39,539 nt of DNA from Nitrosomonas sp. Nm166 (lineage in GTDB: Bacteria; Pseudomonadota; Gammaproteobacteria; Burkholderiales; Nitrosomonadaceae), in NCBI RefSeq assembly GCF_900112825.1, contig NZ_FONE01000032.1:1-39539 (forward strand), written 5' to 3'. The position numbers and the translations under genes were made by a program. The notes under the pieces are model-generated. The model ran no database searches. It had not been told where the DNA came from and was given only the letters and a program-made list of their open reading frames with translations. Of the stretch, positions 17,856-28,138 are shown piece after piece (position 1 is the first letter of the stretch; each line of letters starts with the position of its first letter).

Positions 17856-20618
17856 TTATCCCAATTTGCTGAATTGCTCTTTCAGTTTCCCCAGTTTTGC
17901 ATTGAAGCCTGCCAAGCGTTCTTTTTCCTGCGCCACCACAGTTGCCGGCGCACGCTCAACAAAGCTGGGATTATCCAGCTTTGATGCAGCCTTAGCGATT
18001 TCTATCTCAGTGCGTGCAATTTCTTTCGCCAGGCGCTCACGTTCAATCTCTGCATCAATTTCAACTTCTAGCATTAGCCTGAACTCGCCGACAATAGAAA
18101 CCGGTGCGTCGACATTGGGCAGCTCGTTTTGTCTAAAATCAATTTCCGATAGCTTTGCTAATGCCAATAGGTAAGGTGAAAATTCAGTCAGAACGGATTG
18201 ATTGCCTGTTGCCAATAAGGGCACTTTGATTGCCGGAGACAGGCTCATTTCACTGCGCAGAGTACGGCAAGCATTGATGAGGTCTTTTAACAAAGCAATG
18301 GTCTGCATGGCATTTTGATCTATTTTTGCCTCATCGCTTTTTGGATAGGGCTGCCCCATAATGCTTGCACCTTTTTTCCCTGCCAGTGGTGCAACCTTTT
18401 GCCAAAGCTCCTCGGTAATGAACGGAATGAGCGGATGCGCAAGCCGCAGCATGGCTTCCAATGCTCGCACCAGAGTTCGGCGGGTTGCTCGCTGCACCGA
18501 GTCTTGGTCGTTATTTAACTGCACTTTGGCAAATTCAACGTACCAGTCACAATATTCATCCCACACCAACTCATAGATTTCTCGTGCTACCAGATCAAAG
18601 CGATAATTGGCAAACGCCTGCTCAACAGCATACTCTGCCTGCTGCAAGCGGCTGATAATCCATTGATCTGCAGCAGAATAGGTCAATGGCAACGTATCAT
18701 CCAATCCAGTATCTTTGCCTTCACAATTCATTGACACATAGCGCGTTGCGTTCCACAGCTTGTTACAAAAATTTCGGTAACCTTCACAACGCTGCATATC
18801 AAATTTGATATCCCGGCCATGCGAAGCCAGGCTGGCGAAAGTAAAGCGCAAGGCATCGGTTCCAAAAGCCGGAATGCCTTCGGGAAAATGCTTGCGGGTA
18901 TTCTTTTCAATGGATTCAGCCTGTTTTGGATTCATTAATCCTGCCGTGCGCTTTGCAATCAGATCAGGTAAAGTAATGCCGTCGATCAAATCCAGCGGAT
19001 CGAGTACATTGCCCTTGGATTTACTCATTTTCTGGCCTTCGGCATCCCGGATTAAGCCAGTAATGTAAACTTCCTTAAACGGCACTTTACCGGTGAAATG
19101 CAATGACATCATGACCATGCGCGCAACCCAGAAGAAAATGATGTCAAAACCTGTAATGAGCACCGAAGTCGGCAGGAATGTCTTCAATTCCGGTGTTTCA
19201 TCCGGCCAGCCCAAGGTTGAAAATGGCCAGAGTGCTGATGAGAACCAGGTGTCCAGCACATCGTCGTCTTGGTGCAGATTATTTTTTCCAGAAAGCTTTT
19301 GCGCTTCTTCCAGATCATGCGCAACGGTGACATTGCCGTCCTCGTCATACCACGCGGGAATGCGGTGTCCCCACCATAATTGGCGTGAAATACACCAATC
19401 CTGAATATTCTCCAGCCATTGATTGTAAACATGCGCCCAGTTATCCGGCGTAAATTTAACCTCCCCCTGCGCAAACACTTCCAGTCCGCGCTTGGCCAGT
19501 CCTTCCATCGCCACATACCATTGATCGGTCAACATGGGTTCAATAATGGTATTGGTACGATCACCGCGCGGTGCCATCAGTTTATGCGGCTTAGTCTCAA
19601 CCAGAAAGCCGTGCATTTCCAAATCAGCAATGATCTTTTTCCTGGCATCAAAACGATCTAATCCTTGATATTTACTCGGTGCCAGATCGTTGATTTTTCC
19701 ATCCAGTGTGAAAATATTGATCGGCACAAAATGATGCCGCTGCCCTACCTGATAATCATTAAAGTCATGCGCCGGGGTGATTTTTACACAACCGGTGCCA
19801 AATTCCAGCTCGACATAGGTATCTGCAATAATCGGAATTGTTCGCTCGCACAAGGGCAAACGCACATGGCGCCCAATCAGATGTTGATAGCGGGAATCTT
19901 CAGGATGCACGGCAACCGCTACATCTCCCAGCATGGTTTCAGGTCGGGTGGTGGCGACGATCAAGGCTTCTGTTTGCTCTGTTCCATGGCCATCCGCCTG
20001 CTCCAGAGGATAACGAATATGCCACAAAGAACCGTTTTCTTCGGTAGATACCACTTCCAGATCCGAAACCGCCGTTTGTAACACCGGATCCCAATTTACC
20101 AGCCGCTTGCCCCGATAAATTAATCCTTCGTTATAAAGGCGCACGAAAACTTCGGTTACTGCACGTGATAAAGCGGCATCCATAGTGAAACGTTCACGCG
20201 TCCAGTCGCAGGAAGTGCCCAGGCGTCGCATTTGTCGAGTAATTGTAGAACCGGATTCCTCTTTCCATTGCCACACCCGTTCTAAAAATGCTTCTCGCCC
20301 CAACTCACGGCGATCAAGATTTTGCTGATCCAATTGGCGTTCAACGACGATTTGCGTCGCAATACCGGCGTGGTCCGTACCTGGCTGCCATAAAGTGTTA
20401 TCGCCCAGCATGCGATGGTAACGCGTTAATGCATCCATTAACGTATGTTGGAATGCATGCCCCATATGCAGCGTGCCTGTGACATTAGGGGGTGGCAGCA
20501 TAATGCAATAGGCAAGTTGGTCTGCTAAAGCGGATGGTTTGAAATAACCTGCCGATTCCCAGATAGAATACCAGCGGTTTTCAATACGTTTCGGGTCAAA
20601 GCTTTTTTCGAGTTCCAT
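17856..20618 (-). CDS. valS: valyl-tRNA synthetase
   Basis: ValS charges tRNA-Val. The chosen start is the ATG at 20618 ([17 protein letters not shown]), giving 920 residues. The frame is open to 20690, but the extra 24 residues are not conserved in this family and overlap a TATAAT. The HIGH-type motif is [12 protein letters not shown] and the KMSKS motif is [14 protein letters not shown]. The editing domain includes [17 protein letters not shown]. The anticodon-binding domain is followed by a C-terminal coiled coil ([18 protein letters not shown] and onward) that is typical of bacterial ValRS. The gene follows holC and a small unknown gene on the same strand, the classic pepA-holC-valS arrangement. 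Confidence 0.97.
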   Translation of the reverse strand: MELEKSFDPKRIENRWYSIWESAGYFKPSALADQLAYCIMLPPPNVTGTLHMGHAFQHTLMDALTRYHRMLGDNTLWQPGTDHAGIATQIVVERQLDQQNLDRRELGREAFLERVWQWKEESGSTITRQMRRLGTSCDWTRERFTMDAALSRAVTEVFVRLYNEGLIYRGKRLVNWDPVLQTAVSDLEVVSTEENGSLWHIRYPLEQADGHGTEQTEALIVATTRPETMLGDVAVAVHPEDSRYQHLIGRHVRLPLCERTIPIIADTYVELEFGTGCVKITPAHDFNDYQVGQRHHFVPINIFTLDGKINDLAPSKYQGLDRFDARKKIIADLEMHGFLVETKPHKLMAPRGDRTNTIIEPMLTDQWYVAMEGLAKRGLEVFAQGEVKFTPDNWAHVYNQWLENIQDWCISRQLWWGHRIPAWYDEDGNVTVAHDLEEAQKLSGKNNLHQDDDVLDTWFSSALWPFSTLGWPDETPELKTFLPTSVLITGFDIIFFWVARMVMMSLHFTGKVPFKEVYITGLIRDAEGQKMSKSKGNVLDPLDLIDGITLPDLIAKRTAGLMNPKQAESIEKNTRKHFPEGIPAFGTDALRFTFASLASHGRDIKFDMQRCEGYRNFCNKLWNATRYVSMNCEGKDTGLDDTLPLTYSAADQWIISRLQQAEYAVEQAFANYRFDLVAREIYELVWDEYCDWYVEFAKVQLNNDQDSVQRATRRTLVRALEAMLRLAHPLIPFITEELWQKVAPLAGKKGASIMGQPYPKSDEAKIDQNAMQTIALLKDLINACRTLRSEMSLSPAIKVPLLATGNQSVLTEFSPYLLALAKLSEIDFRQNELPNVDAPVSIVGEFRLMLEVEIDAEIERERLAKEIARTEIEIAKAASKLDNPSFVERAPATVVAQEKERLAGFNAKLGKLKEQFSKLG

Positions 20619-20654
20619 GAAATTTAAACTTGGATTGAATGGAAAAACAGGACC

Positions 20655-20660
20655 GCCATT
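20655..20660 (-). promoter_or_regulatory. candidate -10 box for valS
   Basis: Minus-strand TATAAT lies about 37 bases upstream of the chosen valS ATG, inside the unconserved N-terminal extension of the frame. No good -35 is seen at 16-18 bases (tccaac-like). It supports the short start but is weak on its own. Confidence 0.35.
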
Positions 20661-20698
20661 ATAACGGATGCATTTTGGCGCGTTGGACAAGAAGCGCG

Positions 20699-21115
20699 CT
20701 ATTCCTGATATGTTTGGATAGACTGGCTTCTTCCGGAGGAGAACAATGTGCGGTTATTCCGGTCAGCCAGGCGAACTTCTAATGCATGCGCCAAAGCTTT
20801 TCTATCCGAAATATCCATTTCGATATGAGCATCTTCCAGCGCAGCATTCAATATTTGCCAGATCGGTGTCAACCGCTTCGGTTGCGGTTGAATAATAGAT
20901 GGATGCAGTATCACAACCTCGGTTAAGGTAGGTATTTTGTCTGATTCTATTGCCTGCGTTATTTGGTCAGCTTGAGAAGCAGTAGCCAAAGTAGAGGCTA
21001 CTGTATGCGGAACGCTTGTCATCTTGCCTTGATTCTTGTATTTATTCATCAAGTTATTGAACTTATTCAATATTTGAGCATCATCAAGGTCTGTTGTAGA
21101 TTTATTTTCATCCAT
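20699..21115 (-). CDS. hypothetical protein between holC and valS (138 aa)
   Basis: This 138-residue protein is not recognised. It is soluble, with no signal peptide or membrane span. The N-terminus is acidic and helical ([20 protein letters not shown]), the centre is Ala/Thr/Pro-rich, and there is a conserved-looking stretch [18 protein letters not shown] followed by a C-terminal helical region with basic residues ([19 protein letters not shown]). It lies 31 bases downstream of holC and 80 bases upstream of the valS start, all on the minus strand, so it is probably part of the pepA-holC-valS unit. A role near DNA polymerase III or in the cell envelope would be a guess. Confidence 0.75.
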   Translation of the reverse strand: MDENKSTTDLDDAQILNKFNNLMNKYKNQGKMTSVPHTVASTLATASQADQITQAIESDKIPTLTEVVILHPSIIQPQPKRLTPIWQILNAALEDAHIEMDISDRKALAHALEVRLADRNNRTLFSSGRSQSIQTYQE

Positions 21116-21146
21116 GCTAAGTAAATCAGTGGTTACCTCGGTTCAA

Positions 21147-21572
21147 TTAATCATCCAGATTGTAATGCTGTATCTCATAACCAGCATCCTTATAGAAGCG
21201 ATAGCGTTCCCGGGCAGTCGACTTATCCTCATGAGAAATCCCCGCAATTTCTATTAATCTATCAAACTGATCAAATAAAGGCGGAGGCTGTCGATCAAGA
21301 TTGAGCAGAACATCAAAACGGTCATTAGATGGCATCTGATCACTCAGTATGACTGGCGTTACTCTGACCAATTGTTCATCATCATGAACACTACAATGAG
21401 GAATAAAACTAATGGGAGAAAAAGTCCAAAGCAACTCGTTCAACTGCTCAATTAATGCCGCATCTGGTGTATAAACCATTACCCTCAGGTCCTGCTGTAT
21501 AGCCTTGGCACAAAGCCGGCAAGCTGTTTTCAACTTATCGCTGGATCCTGAATAGAAAAAAATTTGCGTCAT
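21147..21572 (-). CDS. holC: DNA polymerase III chi subunit HolC
   Basis: HolC links the clamp loader to single-strand binding protein during replication. The product has 141 residues, normal for the family, starting MTQIFFYSGSSDKLKTACRL. The ATG at 21572 is preferred over the TTG one codon upstream. Family features include KAIQQDLRVMVYTPD, ELLWTFSPISFIPH and the C-terminal ARERYRFYKDAGYEIQHYNL. It lies between pepA and an unknown gene upstream of valS, as in many proteobacteria. Confidence 0.9.
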   Translation of the reverse strand: MTQIFFYSGSSDKLKTACRLCAKAIQQDLRVMVYTPDAALIEQLNELLWTFSPISFIPHCSVHDDEQLVRVTPVILSDQMPSNDRFDVLLNLDRQPPPLFDQFDRLIEIAGISHEDKSTARERYRFYKDAGYEIQHYNLDD

Positions 21573-21676
21573 CAAATAATCCGTTTACTCGCTACATCGT
21601 TCGTGCCTAGAAACCTGTTATTGCTGATTGATTCTTAATATAAGTGAATGAATTAATTATTAAACTAACAGTGATG

Positions 21677-23173
21677 CTAGCTAGCTGCCTTAGCTTGTGT
21701 AATCAGAAACTGTGTCAATAACGGCACAGGCCGGCCGGTTGAGCCTTTCTCCTTGCCAGATTTCCACGCGGTACCCGCGATATCCAAATGAGCCCAGTGA
21801 TAATTCTTAGTAAAACGTGACAAGAAACAAGCCGCTGTGATAGTTCCTGCAGCTCGTCCGCCGATATTGGCCATATCCGCAAAATTACTTTTCAGTAAGT
21901 CCTGATATTCATCCCATAAAGGTAACCGCCAGGCGCGATCACCGACTTGCTCACCGGCGGATAGCAATTCTTCGGCCAGTTTGTCATCATTACTCATCAA
22001 TCCGGTCGTGAAATTCCCTAGAGCAATCACACAAGCACCCGTCAAGGTAGCAATATCAATCACTACTTTCGGGTTATAACGTTCTGCGTAAGTTAAAGCA
22101 TCACATAGAATCAGCCGCCCTTCTGCATCGGTATTCAAAATCTCAATGGTTTGACCAGACATGCTGGTTACCACATCACCTGGCTTTGTCGCTTTACCAC
22201 TGGGCATATTCTCAGTGGTAGGAATTATTCCCACCACATTGATTGGCAAATTTATTTCAGCAACAGCGTGTAGCGTTCCTAAAACACTGGCAGCACCGCT
22301 CATGTCAAATTTCATCTCATCCATGTCAGCGGCAGGCTTGAGTGAAATACCACCGGTATCAAAAGTGATCCCTTTTCCTACCAAAACAATTGGATTTTCC
22401 TTTTTCCCTAATCCGTGATACTCCAGCACAATTAGCTTCGCCGGTTGCTCAGTACCTTTTGCAACAGCCAGAAGAGAACCCATGCCCAGCTTTTCCATGT
22501 CTTTTTCTTCTAATATGGATACCTTCAGTTTATGTGTTTTGGCGAGATCCTTAGCTTGCTTGGCAAGATAGGTGGGCGTACAAATATTCGGTGCAAGATT
22601 GCCCAGATCTTTGGCCAGACTCATGCCATGCGCAATAGCCATACCCTGTTGCAGAGATTCTTCACAGGCAGTTAACTCCGTACGATCATCGATACATAAT
22701 ACTATCTTTCGCAAACTGCTCTGGTCGTTGTCCGGCTTGCTCTTAAGTTGATCAAACCGGTAGCCGCTGCTGATTGCAGCAATGACAATCTGCATCGCTT
22801 TCCATTCATTTGTTCGTCCGTTGACAGAGAAATCCGATAAAAACAGCATTGCATCGGTAGCTGTTGTTTTTTGCAAAGCGCTCAGAGCAGTATTGATGGC
22901 AGTCAGAAACGCTTTTTCCTTGAATTCTTGCTCTTTACCCAATCCAACTAACAAAACTCTTTTAAAGAGTGTATTGGGTACATTATGCAGCATCAGTGAA
23001 GTGTTCATCTTTCCCTCCATATCACCGAGTGCGAGAATGTTTTTAATATATCCTTGGGTAACTTTATCCAGAACTTTAGCTGAGTCTGTTAGCTTTTTTG
23101 ATTCAAAAATACCAACTACCACACAGGCTCCACGTTGTTTTTCAGGTGTCCCTATTTTTATTCCAAACTCCAC
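21677..23173 (-). CDS. pepA: cytosol (leucyl) aminopeptidase PepA
   Basis: PepA is a hexameric M17 metallopeptidase removing N-terminal residues; in E. coli it also binds DNA in site-specific recombination. The 498-residue product starts at a GTG preceded by aaaggagt. The catalytic domain has GKGITFDTGGISLKPA (metal-binding Lys and Asp, phosphate-like loop), MKFDMSGAASVLGT, and the signature NTDAEGRLILCDALTYAE with two metal ligands. It is first in the run pepA-holC-unknown-valS; 105 bases separate it from holC. Confidence 0.96.
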   Translation of the reverse strand: MEFGIKIGTPEKQRGACVVVGIFESKKLTDSAKVLDKVTQGYIKNILALGDMEGKMNTSLMLHNVPNTLFKRVLLVGLGKEQEFKEKAFLTAINTALSALQKTTATDAMLFLSDFSVNGRTNEWKAMQIVIAAISSGYRFDQLKSKPDNDQSSLRKIVLCIDDRTELTACEESLQQGMAIAHGMSLAKDLGNLAPNICTPTYLAKQAKDLAKTHKLKVSILEEKDMEKLGMGSLLAVAKGTEQPAKLIVLEYHGLGKKENPIVLVGKGITFDTGGISLKPAADMDEMKFDMSGAASVLGTLHAVAEINLPINVVGIIPTTENMPSGKATKPGDVVTSMSGQTIEILNTDAEGRLILCDALTYAERYNPKVVIDIATLTGACVIALGNFTTGLMSNDDKLAEELLSAGEQVGDRAWRLPLWDEYQDLLKSNFADMANIGGRAAGTITAACFLSRFTKNYHWAHLDIAGTAWKSGKEKGSTGRPVPLLTQFLITQAKAAS

Positions 23174-23455
23174 ATCTGACTCCTTTATTTTTTTAAATAT
23201 TTCTTTCAGACATTTACCAATGCATCATCTATATGCTGGCTCTTTGATAACTGCTCTGCTTCAAACGATCAAAATTATCTCAATTACAGTTTGATAGCAT
23301 AACATCAGCTTAATTGGAAAAAATGAATACTTCTTTCCTTATATACTAGGAACAAGAAGGTCAATTCTTACAAACTGCCGCTATCTTTATACTATAATAA
23401 CAAAATAATAAATTTTTCAATTATATAAGCATCATCTAATAGTAAGGATAACGAA

Positions 23456-24931
23456 GTGCTTGATGATAAATTGAAAATGCGACTAAATTATTGCACGACA
23501 TTACCCAGCCTGCCGGCAGTCGCTATTAAAATTATCGAACTGGCTAATGATCCTGATGCGGATATAAGGACAGTCTGTCAATATATTTCATTGGATCCGG
23601 TACTTTCTGCAAAATTACTTAAAACAGCTAATACACCTTTATATAAATCAAGACGGATTGCAACAAATGTTCGGCAGGCGGTAAGCATACTGGGCACACA
23701 CTCAGTGATTGTCATTGCGCTATCCTTCTCATTAACCCATTCGTTAATGAAAAAACCCGTGCCTAAACAATCTGCTTTTGATAATGATATTTTCTGGCGC
23801 CGATCTATCACATCTGCGCTTGCTTGTCGTGCACTTGGAGAAAAGCTGGCGCTAAATTTCCTGGATGATCTATTTCTAGCCGGATTAGTACAAGATATTG
23901 GCATTCTGGCCTATTCAGTCATCATGCCTGAAGAATACGGCAAAATCTTTTCATCAACTTCTGATCACGATGTTTTACTTAAAACAGAACGTGAAACATT
24001 TGGTGCTGGACATGATGAATTGGGTTACGAGCTTCTGCACAAATGGCATATCCCCGATTATATCGCTTTATCGTGTATTACCAGTCATAGCCAACCAGAA
24101 CCTAAAGATTTAGGACCAAACTTACAATCCTGTGTCGCTGTATCTCGCTATTTAGCTGAGTATTTTCTTTACCCACAAGAGGCCGAAAAAATGACGGCTT
24201 TGACAAAAGCAGCCCAAGATTGGCTCGCGCTCGACAATACTGCGCTTGTAGACGTCATCCAGCTCATGGAGATCGGATTAAAATCTGTTGAAGAGCTATT
24301 TGACATCAATATTCATCACTCCGAAGCGACTGAAGTTCTGGCTGAGGCCAAGGAACTACTGATGATTCATAATCTTTCGAGAATGAAAGAATTAGAGGAG
24401 AAATCTCAGCGCGATGGATTAACGGGTGCCTATAACCGGGTATATTTTGATGAAACACTGCGACGCGAGTTTCATCTATCTGCACAATATAATCTACCCT
24501 TGACCATTGCCATTATCGACCTTGATCACTTTAAGCAAATCAATGATACCTATGGACATCTAGCAGGAGATTCTCTTTTAGTCACCGTAGTGCGCACTAT
24601 TTTTGCACAGATCCGTCAAGATGATACCCTGAGTCGATATGGCGGTGAAGAATTTGCTTTGATTCTGCCAGGCACAACACTTACCGCTTCAAGAATTATC
24701 ATATCCCGCTTAAAAGATGCGATTGCGGCAATTGAATATAAACTTGACGATCGCTATGCAATCCATATCACTGCTTCTATTGGTGTTGCTTCCAATAATG
24801 AGGGCGCAGCACATTTTCAAGCGCCACTGGACATGATTAAAGCGGCTGACTCTGCGCTATATGCAGCCAAACATGCTGGTCGCAACCAGATTATCGAGTG
24901 GAGTCCGGATACCTCTTCTATTATCATCTGA
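23456..24931 (+). CDS. HDOD-GGDEF protein, probable diguanylate cyclase
   Basis: The protein has 491 residues and starts at a GTG with aaggata 9 bases upstream. Residues 10-215 are an HDOD domain (LPSLPAVAIKIIELANDPD, SLDPVLSAKLLKTANTPLY, FLAGLVQDIGILAY), a non-catalytic HD relative found in signalling proteins. A linker with a short helix (SRMKELEEKSQ) leads to a GGDEF domain: DGLTGAYNRVYFDE, AIIDLDHFKQINDTYGH, active-site GGEEF (396-400) and an inhibitory-site RxxD (RQDD, 387-390) exactly five residues upstream. It should make c-di-GMP with product inhibition. It is soluble, with no membrane segment. It is divergent from pepA across about 280 AT-rich bases and is followed 26 bases later by serB. 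Confidence 0.9.
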   Translation: MLDDKLKMRLNYCTTLPSLPAVAIKIIELANDPDADIRTVCQYISLDPVLSAKLLKTANTPLYKSRRIATNVRQAVSILGTHSVIVIALSFSLTHSLMKKPVPKQSAFDNDIFWRRSITSALACRALGEKLALNFLDDLFLAGLVQDIGILAYSVIMPEEYGKIFSSTSDHDVLLKTERETFGAGHDELGYELLHKWHIPDYIALSCITSHSQPEPKDLGPNLQSCVAVSRYLAEYFLYPQEAEKMTALTKAAQDWLALDNTALVDVIQLMEIGLKSVEELFDINIHHSEATEVLAEAKELLMIHNLSRMKELEEKSQRDGLTGAYNRVYFDETLRREFHLSAQYNLPLTIAIIDLDHFKQINDTYGHLAGDSLLVTVVRTIFAQIRQDDTLSRYGGEEFALILPGTTLTASRIIISRLKDAIAAIEYKLDDRYAIHITASIGVASNNEGAAHFQAPLDMIKAADSALYAAKHAGRNQIIEWSPDTSSIII

Positions 24932-24957
24932 TCATTTGAACAATTAAAAACTAACTC

Positions 24958-25797
24958 ATGAATCTGATTATCCAAGGATTGGAAATTAATAACAGTGACT
25001 TACGGGCTCTCGCAAAACTTTCCCGTGCGGATGGGATTGAGCGAATTACGGGCCAAGCCTTTCGATTGACAAATGCCACTTATACCAAAGATACGAAAGA
25101 TATCGCGGAATATTGCGCTGAGGTAGCATTGGATTTTGCTTTTGTAAATTCTAACCTCAATCTCTCTGATTTTAAATTGATCGCAATGGATATGGATTCA
25201 ACGCTCCTGGCCATAGAATCCATTGATGAAATTGCTGATATGAACAACATAAAACCCCAAGTAGCAGCAATTACACAGCAAACCATGCGAGGTGAAATAA
25301 GTTTTGAAGAAAGTCTCACACGTCGCACCTTACTTCTGCAAGGATTGCATCAAGATGCCTTACAGAAAGTTTATGATGAGCGTGTCTGTCTTAATCCGGG
25401 CGCTGAAAAAATGCTACAACAAGCTAAAATATCCGGCTTAAAGACAATGGTGATTTCAGGAGGGTTCACATTTTTTACGGATCGCATTCAAGAGAAACTG
25501 GAATTCGATTATGCAGCTGCTAATGTATTGGAAATTGCCAATGAGAAACTGACCGGAAAAGTAGTGGGTGAAATTCTTGGTCGACAAGGAAAAGCGCAAG
25601 TATTAAGGCAAGTCCGCGATAAATTGGGCATTCAACGTGAACAGATTATTGCTATTGGCGATGGTGCCAATGATCTGGATATGATGGCTGAAGCTGGGGT
25701 TAGCATTGCTTACCACGCCAAACCGATCGTAAAAGATCATGCAACTTATTCAATTGATCATGTAGGCCTGGATGGCGTCATCAACTTATTCCGCTAA
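24958..25797 (+). CDS. serB: phosphoserine phosphatase SerB
   Basis: SerB removes phosphate from L-phosphoserine, the last step of serine synthesis. The 279-residue HAD-superfamily protein shows the nucleophile motif DMDSTLL (Asp78 and Asp80), VISGGFTFFTDRI (motif II), and GDGANDLDMMAEAGVSIAYHAKP (motifs III/IV), broken by the helix that follows. The first 70 or so residues form the short N-terminal domain seen in proteobacterial SerB. It converges with the malic enzyme gene, with only 4 bases between the stop codons. Confidence 0.95.
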   Translation: MNLIIQGLEINNSDLRALAKLSRADGIERITGQAFRLTNATYTKDTKDIAEYCAEVALDFAFVNSNLNLSDFKLIAMDMDSTLLAIESIDEIADMNNIKPQVAAITQQTMRGEISFEESLTRRTLLLQGLHQDALQKVYDERVCLNPGAEKMLQQAKISGLKTMVISGGFTFFTDRIQEKLEFDYAAANVLEIANEKLTGKVVGEILGRQGKAQVLRQVRDKLGIQREQIIAIGDGANDLDMMAEAGVSIAYHAKPIVKDHATYSIDHVGLDGVINLFR

Positions 25798-25801
25798 GTT
25801 A

Positions 25802-27412
25802 TTAGTAACTTGGATCATACATCAGTGAGCTAACATAACTATTCAAATCGTCAGGTAATTTGGTACTGGCTAATCCTTCGCGAATTGCCACTTGACAGAC
25901 AGATACTGCGATAGCCTGTGATGCTTTACGCACGCGCGTAAGCGCAGGGTAAATCGCTCCCATATCAATTTCTTGCTCCGTAACAATATTTGCCAACACC
26001 TCGGCGGCAGACAGAAACATACTTTGTGTGATAAGACGCGCAGCACTAGCATAGACACCTAAACCGATACCCGGAAAAATATACGCATTGTTACCCTGAG
26101 CTGGTTTGAATAATTTATTGCCGTATTGCACAGCATCGAAAGGGCTACCGCTGGCGAAAACAGCTCGTCCATCACTCCATTGATAAGCCTGCTCGGCAGT
26201 GCATTCCGTATGCGAAGTCGGATTCGATAAGGCAATAATAACCGGATGCTCATTTACAGCAGCCATTTCACGCACAACGGCCTCATTAAATGTCCCTGCC
26301 ACACCAGTGGCACCAATGAGTACATCAGGCCTGATGTTCCTGATGGCATCAACAAAACTGCAGGCGGGATATTCATGGGCAAAAGGTTTGATGCGCGGTC
26401 TGATATTTTCGTTTTTTGAGACCACTAATCCTTTTCTATCGATAAACCACAGCCGTTTCTGTGCTTGTGATTTGCTGAATCCCGCTGCACAAAATGCATC
26501 TACCATCAATTCCGCTGCACCACATGCCGCAGAGCCCGTACCTAGAAACATGATATTCAGATCAGCGAATTTCTTCCCGGTAATACGACATGAACTATAG
26601 ATACCTGCCAAGGTAACCGCCGCTGTGCCCTGTATATCATCATTAAAACAGCGTACCTGCCTGCTGTAACGGTCTAAAAATTCAAATGCATGGGGTGTTG
26701 AAAAATCCTCAAACTGTATCAATGCATGCGGAAAGCGAAATTGAACGGCTTTGACAAATTCATCCACCAGGGAATGGTAAGCTTCCCCAGTAATCCGTGA
26801 ATAGGGATAGCCGAGATATAGCGGATCTTCGCGCAAAGATACATTATTAGTGCCCACATCAAGCATGATCGGCATGCATTGTGCTGGATTAATACCAGCA
26901 CAGGCTACATACAGAGCAACCTTACCAATTGGAATACCCATGCCGTTGGCACCTAAATCCCCTAAACCCAGAATCCGCTCACCATCTGTCACAACAATCA
27001 CCCGTACATCTTCTTCAGGCCAATTTTTTAAAATTGTTGCAATCTCTCCGCGATCTTCAGGAGTAATATAAAATCCCTGCGGTTTCCTAAAAATGTGAGC
27101 AAACTCTTTGCACGCTTCACCCACTGTCGGGGTATAAACCAAAGGCATAACCTCTTCAATATGATCAATCATTGTCCGATAAAAAAGCCGTTGATTACGC
27201 TCCAGCAATGCATTCAAAAAAATATATTTTTCAATAGCACTACTTTTGCAACGCATACTGCCTAGTACGCGTTCTATTTGTTGATCAATACTTGTGACAT
27301 CATAAGGGAGCAGCCCGCGCAGACTATAATGTTCGCGTTCTTCTCGCGTAAATGCTGTTGATTTAGTAAGCGCTGGATCAGTCAACAGCGCCTTTCCATA
27401 TAAATTTTTCAT
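25802..27412 (-). CDS. maeA: NAD-dependent malic enzyme
   Basis: The enzyme oxidatively decarboxylates malate to pyruvate. The ATG at 27412 (MKNLYGKALLTDPALTKS) has gaggga upstream; a GTG five codons earlier overlaps that site and is discounted, leaving 536 residues. Family motifs are MPLVYTPTVGEACKEF, VVTDGERILGLGDLGANGMG (substrate/metal region), FNDDIQGTAAVTLAG (metal Asp), the nucleotide-binding GTGSAACGAAEL, and ALSNPTSHTECTAEQAY. It is of the SfcA/MaeA short form. The NAD preference is inferred from the family. It is divergent from the truncated haemoglobin gene. Confidence 0.93.
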   Translation of the reverse strand: MKNLYGKALLTDPALTKSTAFTREEREHYSLRGLLPYDVTSIDQQIERVLGSMRCKSSAIEKYIFLNALLERNQRLFYRTMIDHIEEVMPLVYTPTVGEACKEFAHIFRKPQGFYITPEDRGEIATILKNWPEEDVRVIVVTDGERILGLGDLGANGMGIPIGKVALYVACAGINPAQCMPIMLDVGTNNVSLREDPLYLGYPYSRITGEAYHSLVDEFVKAVQFRFPHALIQFEDFSTPHAFEFLDRYSRQVRCFNDDIQGTAAVTLAGIYSSCRITGKKFADLNIMFLGTGSAACGAAELMVDAFCAAGFSKSQAQKRLWFIDRKGLVVSKNENIRPRIKPFAHEYPACSFVDAIRNIRPDVLIGATGVAGTFNEAVVREMAAVNEHPVIIALSNPTSHTECTAEQAYQWSDGRAVFASGSPFDAVQYGNKLFKPAQGNNAYIFPGIGLGVYASAARLITQSMFLSAAEVLANIVTEQEIDMGAIYPALTRVRKASQAIAVSVCQVAIREGLASTKLPDDLNSYVSSLMYDPSY

Positions 27413-27458
27413 GCAAATTTCCCTCACCTACATAATTTTTATGTTTATTGGTATCAAA

Positions 27459-27572
27459 TGGTCCAAATTAATTCATAATTGGACAATTCGAGGAACGAAA
27501 GATAAACTTACTTGTCTGAAAAATGCTTCGAACGTTTGTTCGTCGTTAGTTATTTAGAAGAATTGTCCAAAA
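27459..27572. promoter_or_regulatory. repeated TTGGACAAT-like boxes between malic enzyme and haemoglobin genes
   Basis: Three related sequences lie in the shared 170-base region: tggtccaaatta (27459-27470), taattggacaattc (27477-27489) and gaattgtccaaaa (27560-27572). The second is a near palindrome (AATTGGACAATT), and the third repeats it inverted just 10 bases before the haemoglobin ATG. A separate inverted repeat, cgaacgtttgttcg, sits at 27529-27542. The arrangement suggests operators for divergent transcription. No regulator is identified. Confidence 0.4.
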
Positions 27573-27582
27573 ATATAACAAT

Positions 27583-28008
27583 ATGAATCAATCTCCATTT
27601 TCAACACCCGATCCAAGTTTATATACTGAAGAAGAAATTACAAAACTTGTTCACACCTTTTATGCAAAAGCTAGAAAAGATCCTTCGCTAGGTCCCATTT
27701 TTGAAGCACATGTGATTGATTGGGATGCACACTTTGTGCAAATGACTAATTTCTGGTCTGCTCAGTTGCGTGGAACCAGCCGATTCCGTGGAGCACCCAT
27801 GCCTAAGCATATTGCATTGCCAGAACTTACAGCCGGGCTATTTGAGCGTTGGCTGCAAATTTTCAAACAAACCACTGAAGAGCTTGGCAACCCGCATCTG
27901 CAGCAACATGCCAATGCAATTGCTGCATTTATTGCAACCAGATTATGGCAGGGTTATCAAATGAGTAATTACCCCGATCATCAACCAGTAGCGCTTCGTA
28001 TTGTTTAA
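27583..28008 (+). CDS. group III truncated haemoglobin
   Basis: The 141-residue globin matches group III truncated haemoglobins (Ctb-like), small 2-over-2 haem proteins linked to nitric oxide or oxygen handling in Campylobacter. Visible features are the B-helix FYAKARKDPSLGPIF, the E-region MTNFWSAQLRG, the likely proximal haem His in PMPKHIAL (His76), and FERWLQIFKQTTEE of the G helix. The start ATG follows an AT-rich leader lacking a clear ribosome binding site. It is monocistronic and divergent from the malic enzyme gene. In a nitrifier such a globin might manage NO, but that is an inference. Confidence 0.88.
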   Translation: MNQSPFSTPDPSLYTEEEITKLVHTFYAKARKDPSLGPIFEAHVIDWDAHFVQMTNFWSAQLRGTSRFRGAPMPKHIALPELTAGLFERWLQIFKQTTEELGNPHLQQHANAIAAFIATRLWQGYQMSNYPDHQPVALRIV

Positions 28009-28138
28009 TTTAATTAGCTGAGTGTTTATGCACACTTCAGTACTCAAGCATATAAATATTTAGCATAGCTAGATAAAAAGTGCGCAGCTTATTACTCTGG
28101 CTGCGCCATTCCATAATCAATTCAGCTTTTCTAGTCAG

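Noticed and set aside
20655..20660. Full promoter call for valS
   Set aside because: The -10 is perfect but no acceptable -35 lies at 16-18 bases, so only a candidate -10 was listed.
20619..20690. Longer valS start at 20690
   Set aside because: The extra 24 residues do not fit the family N-terminus and contain a TATAAT on the coding strand, while [13 protein letters not shown] is the usual start.
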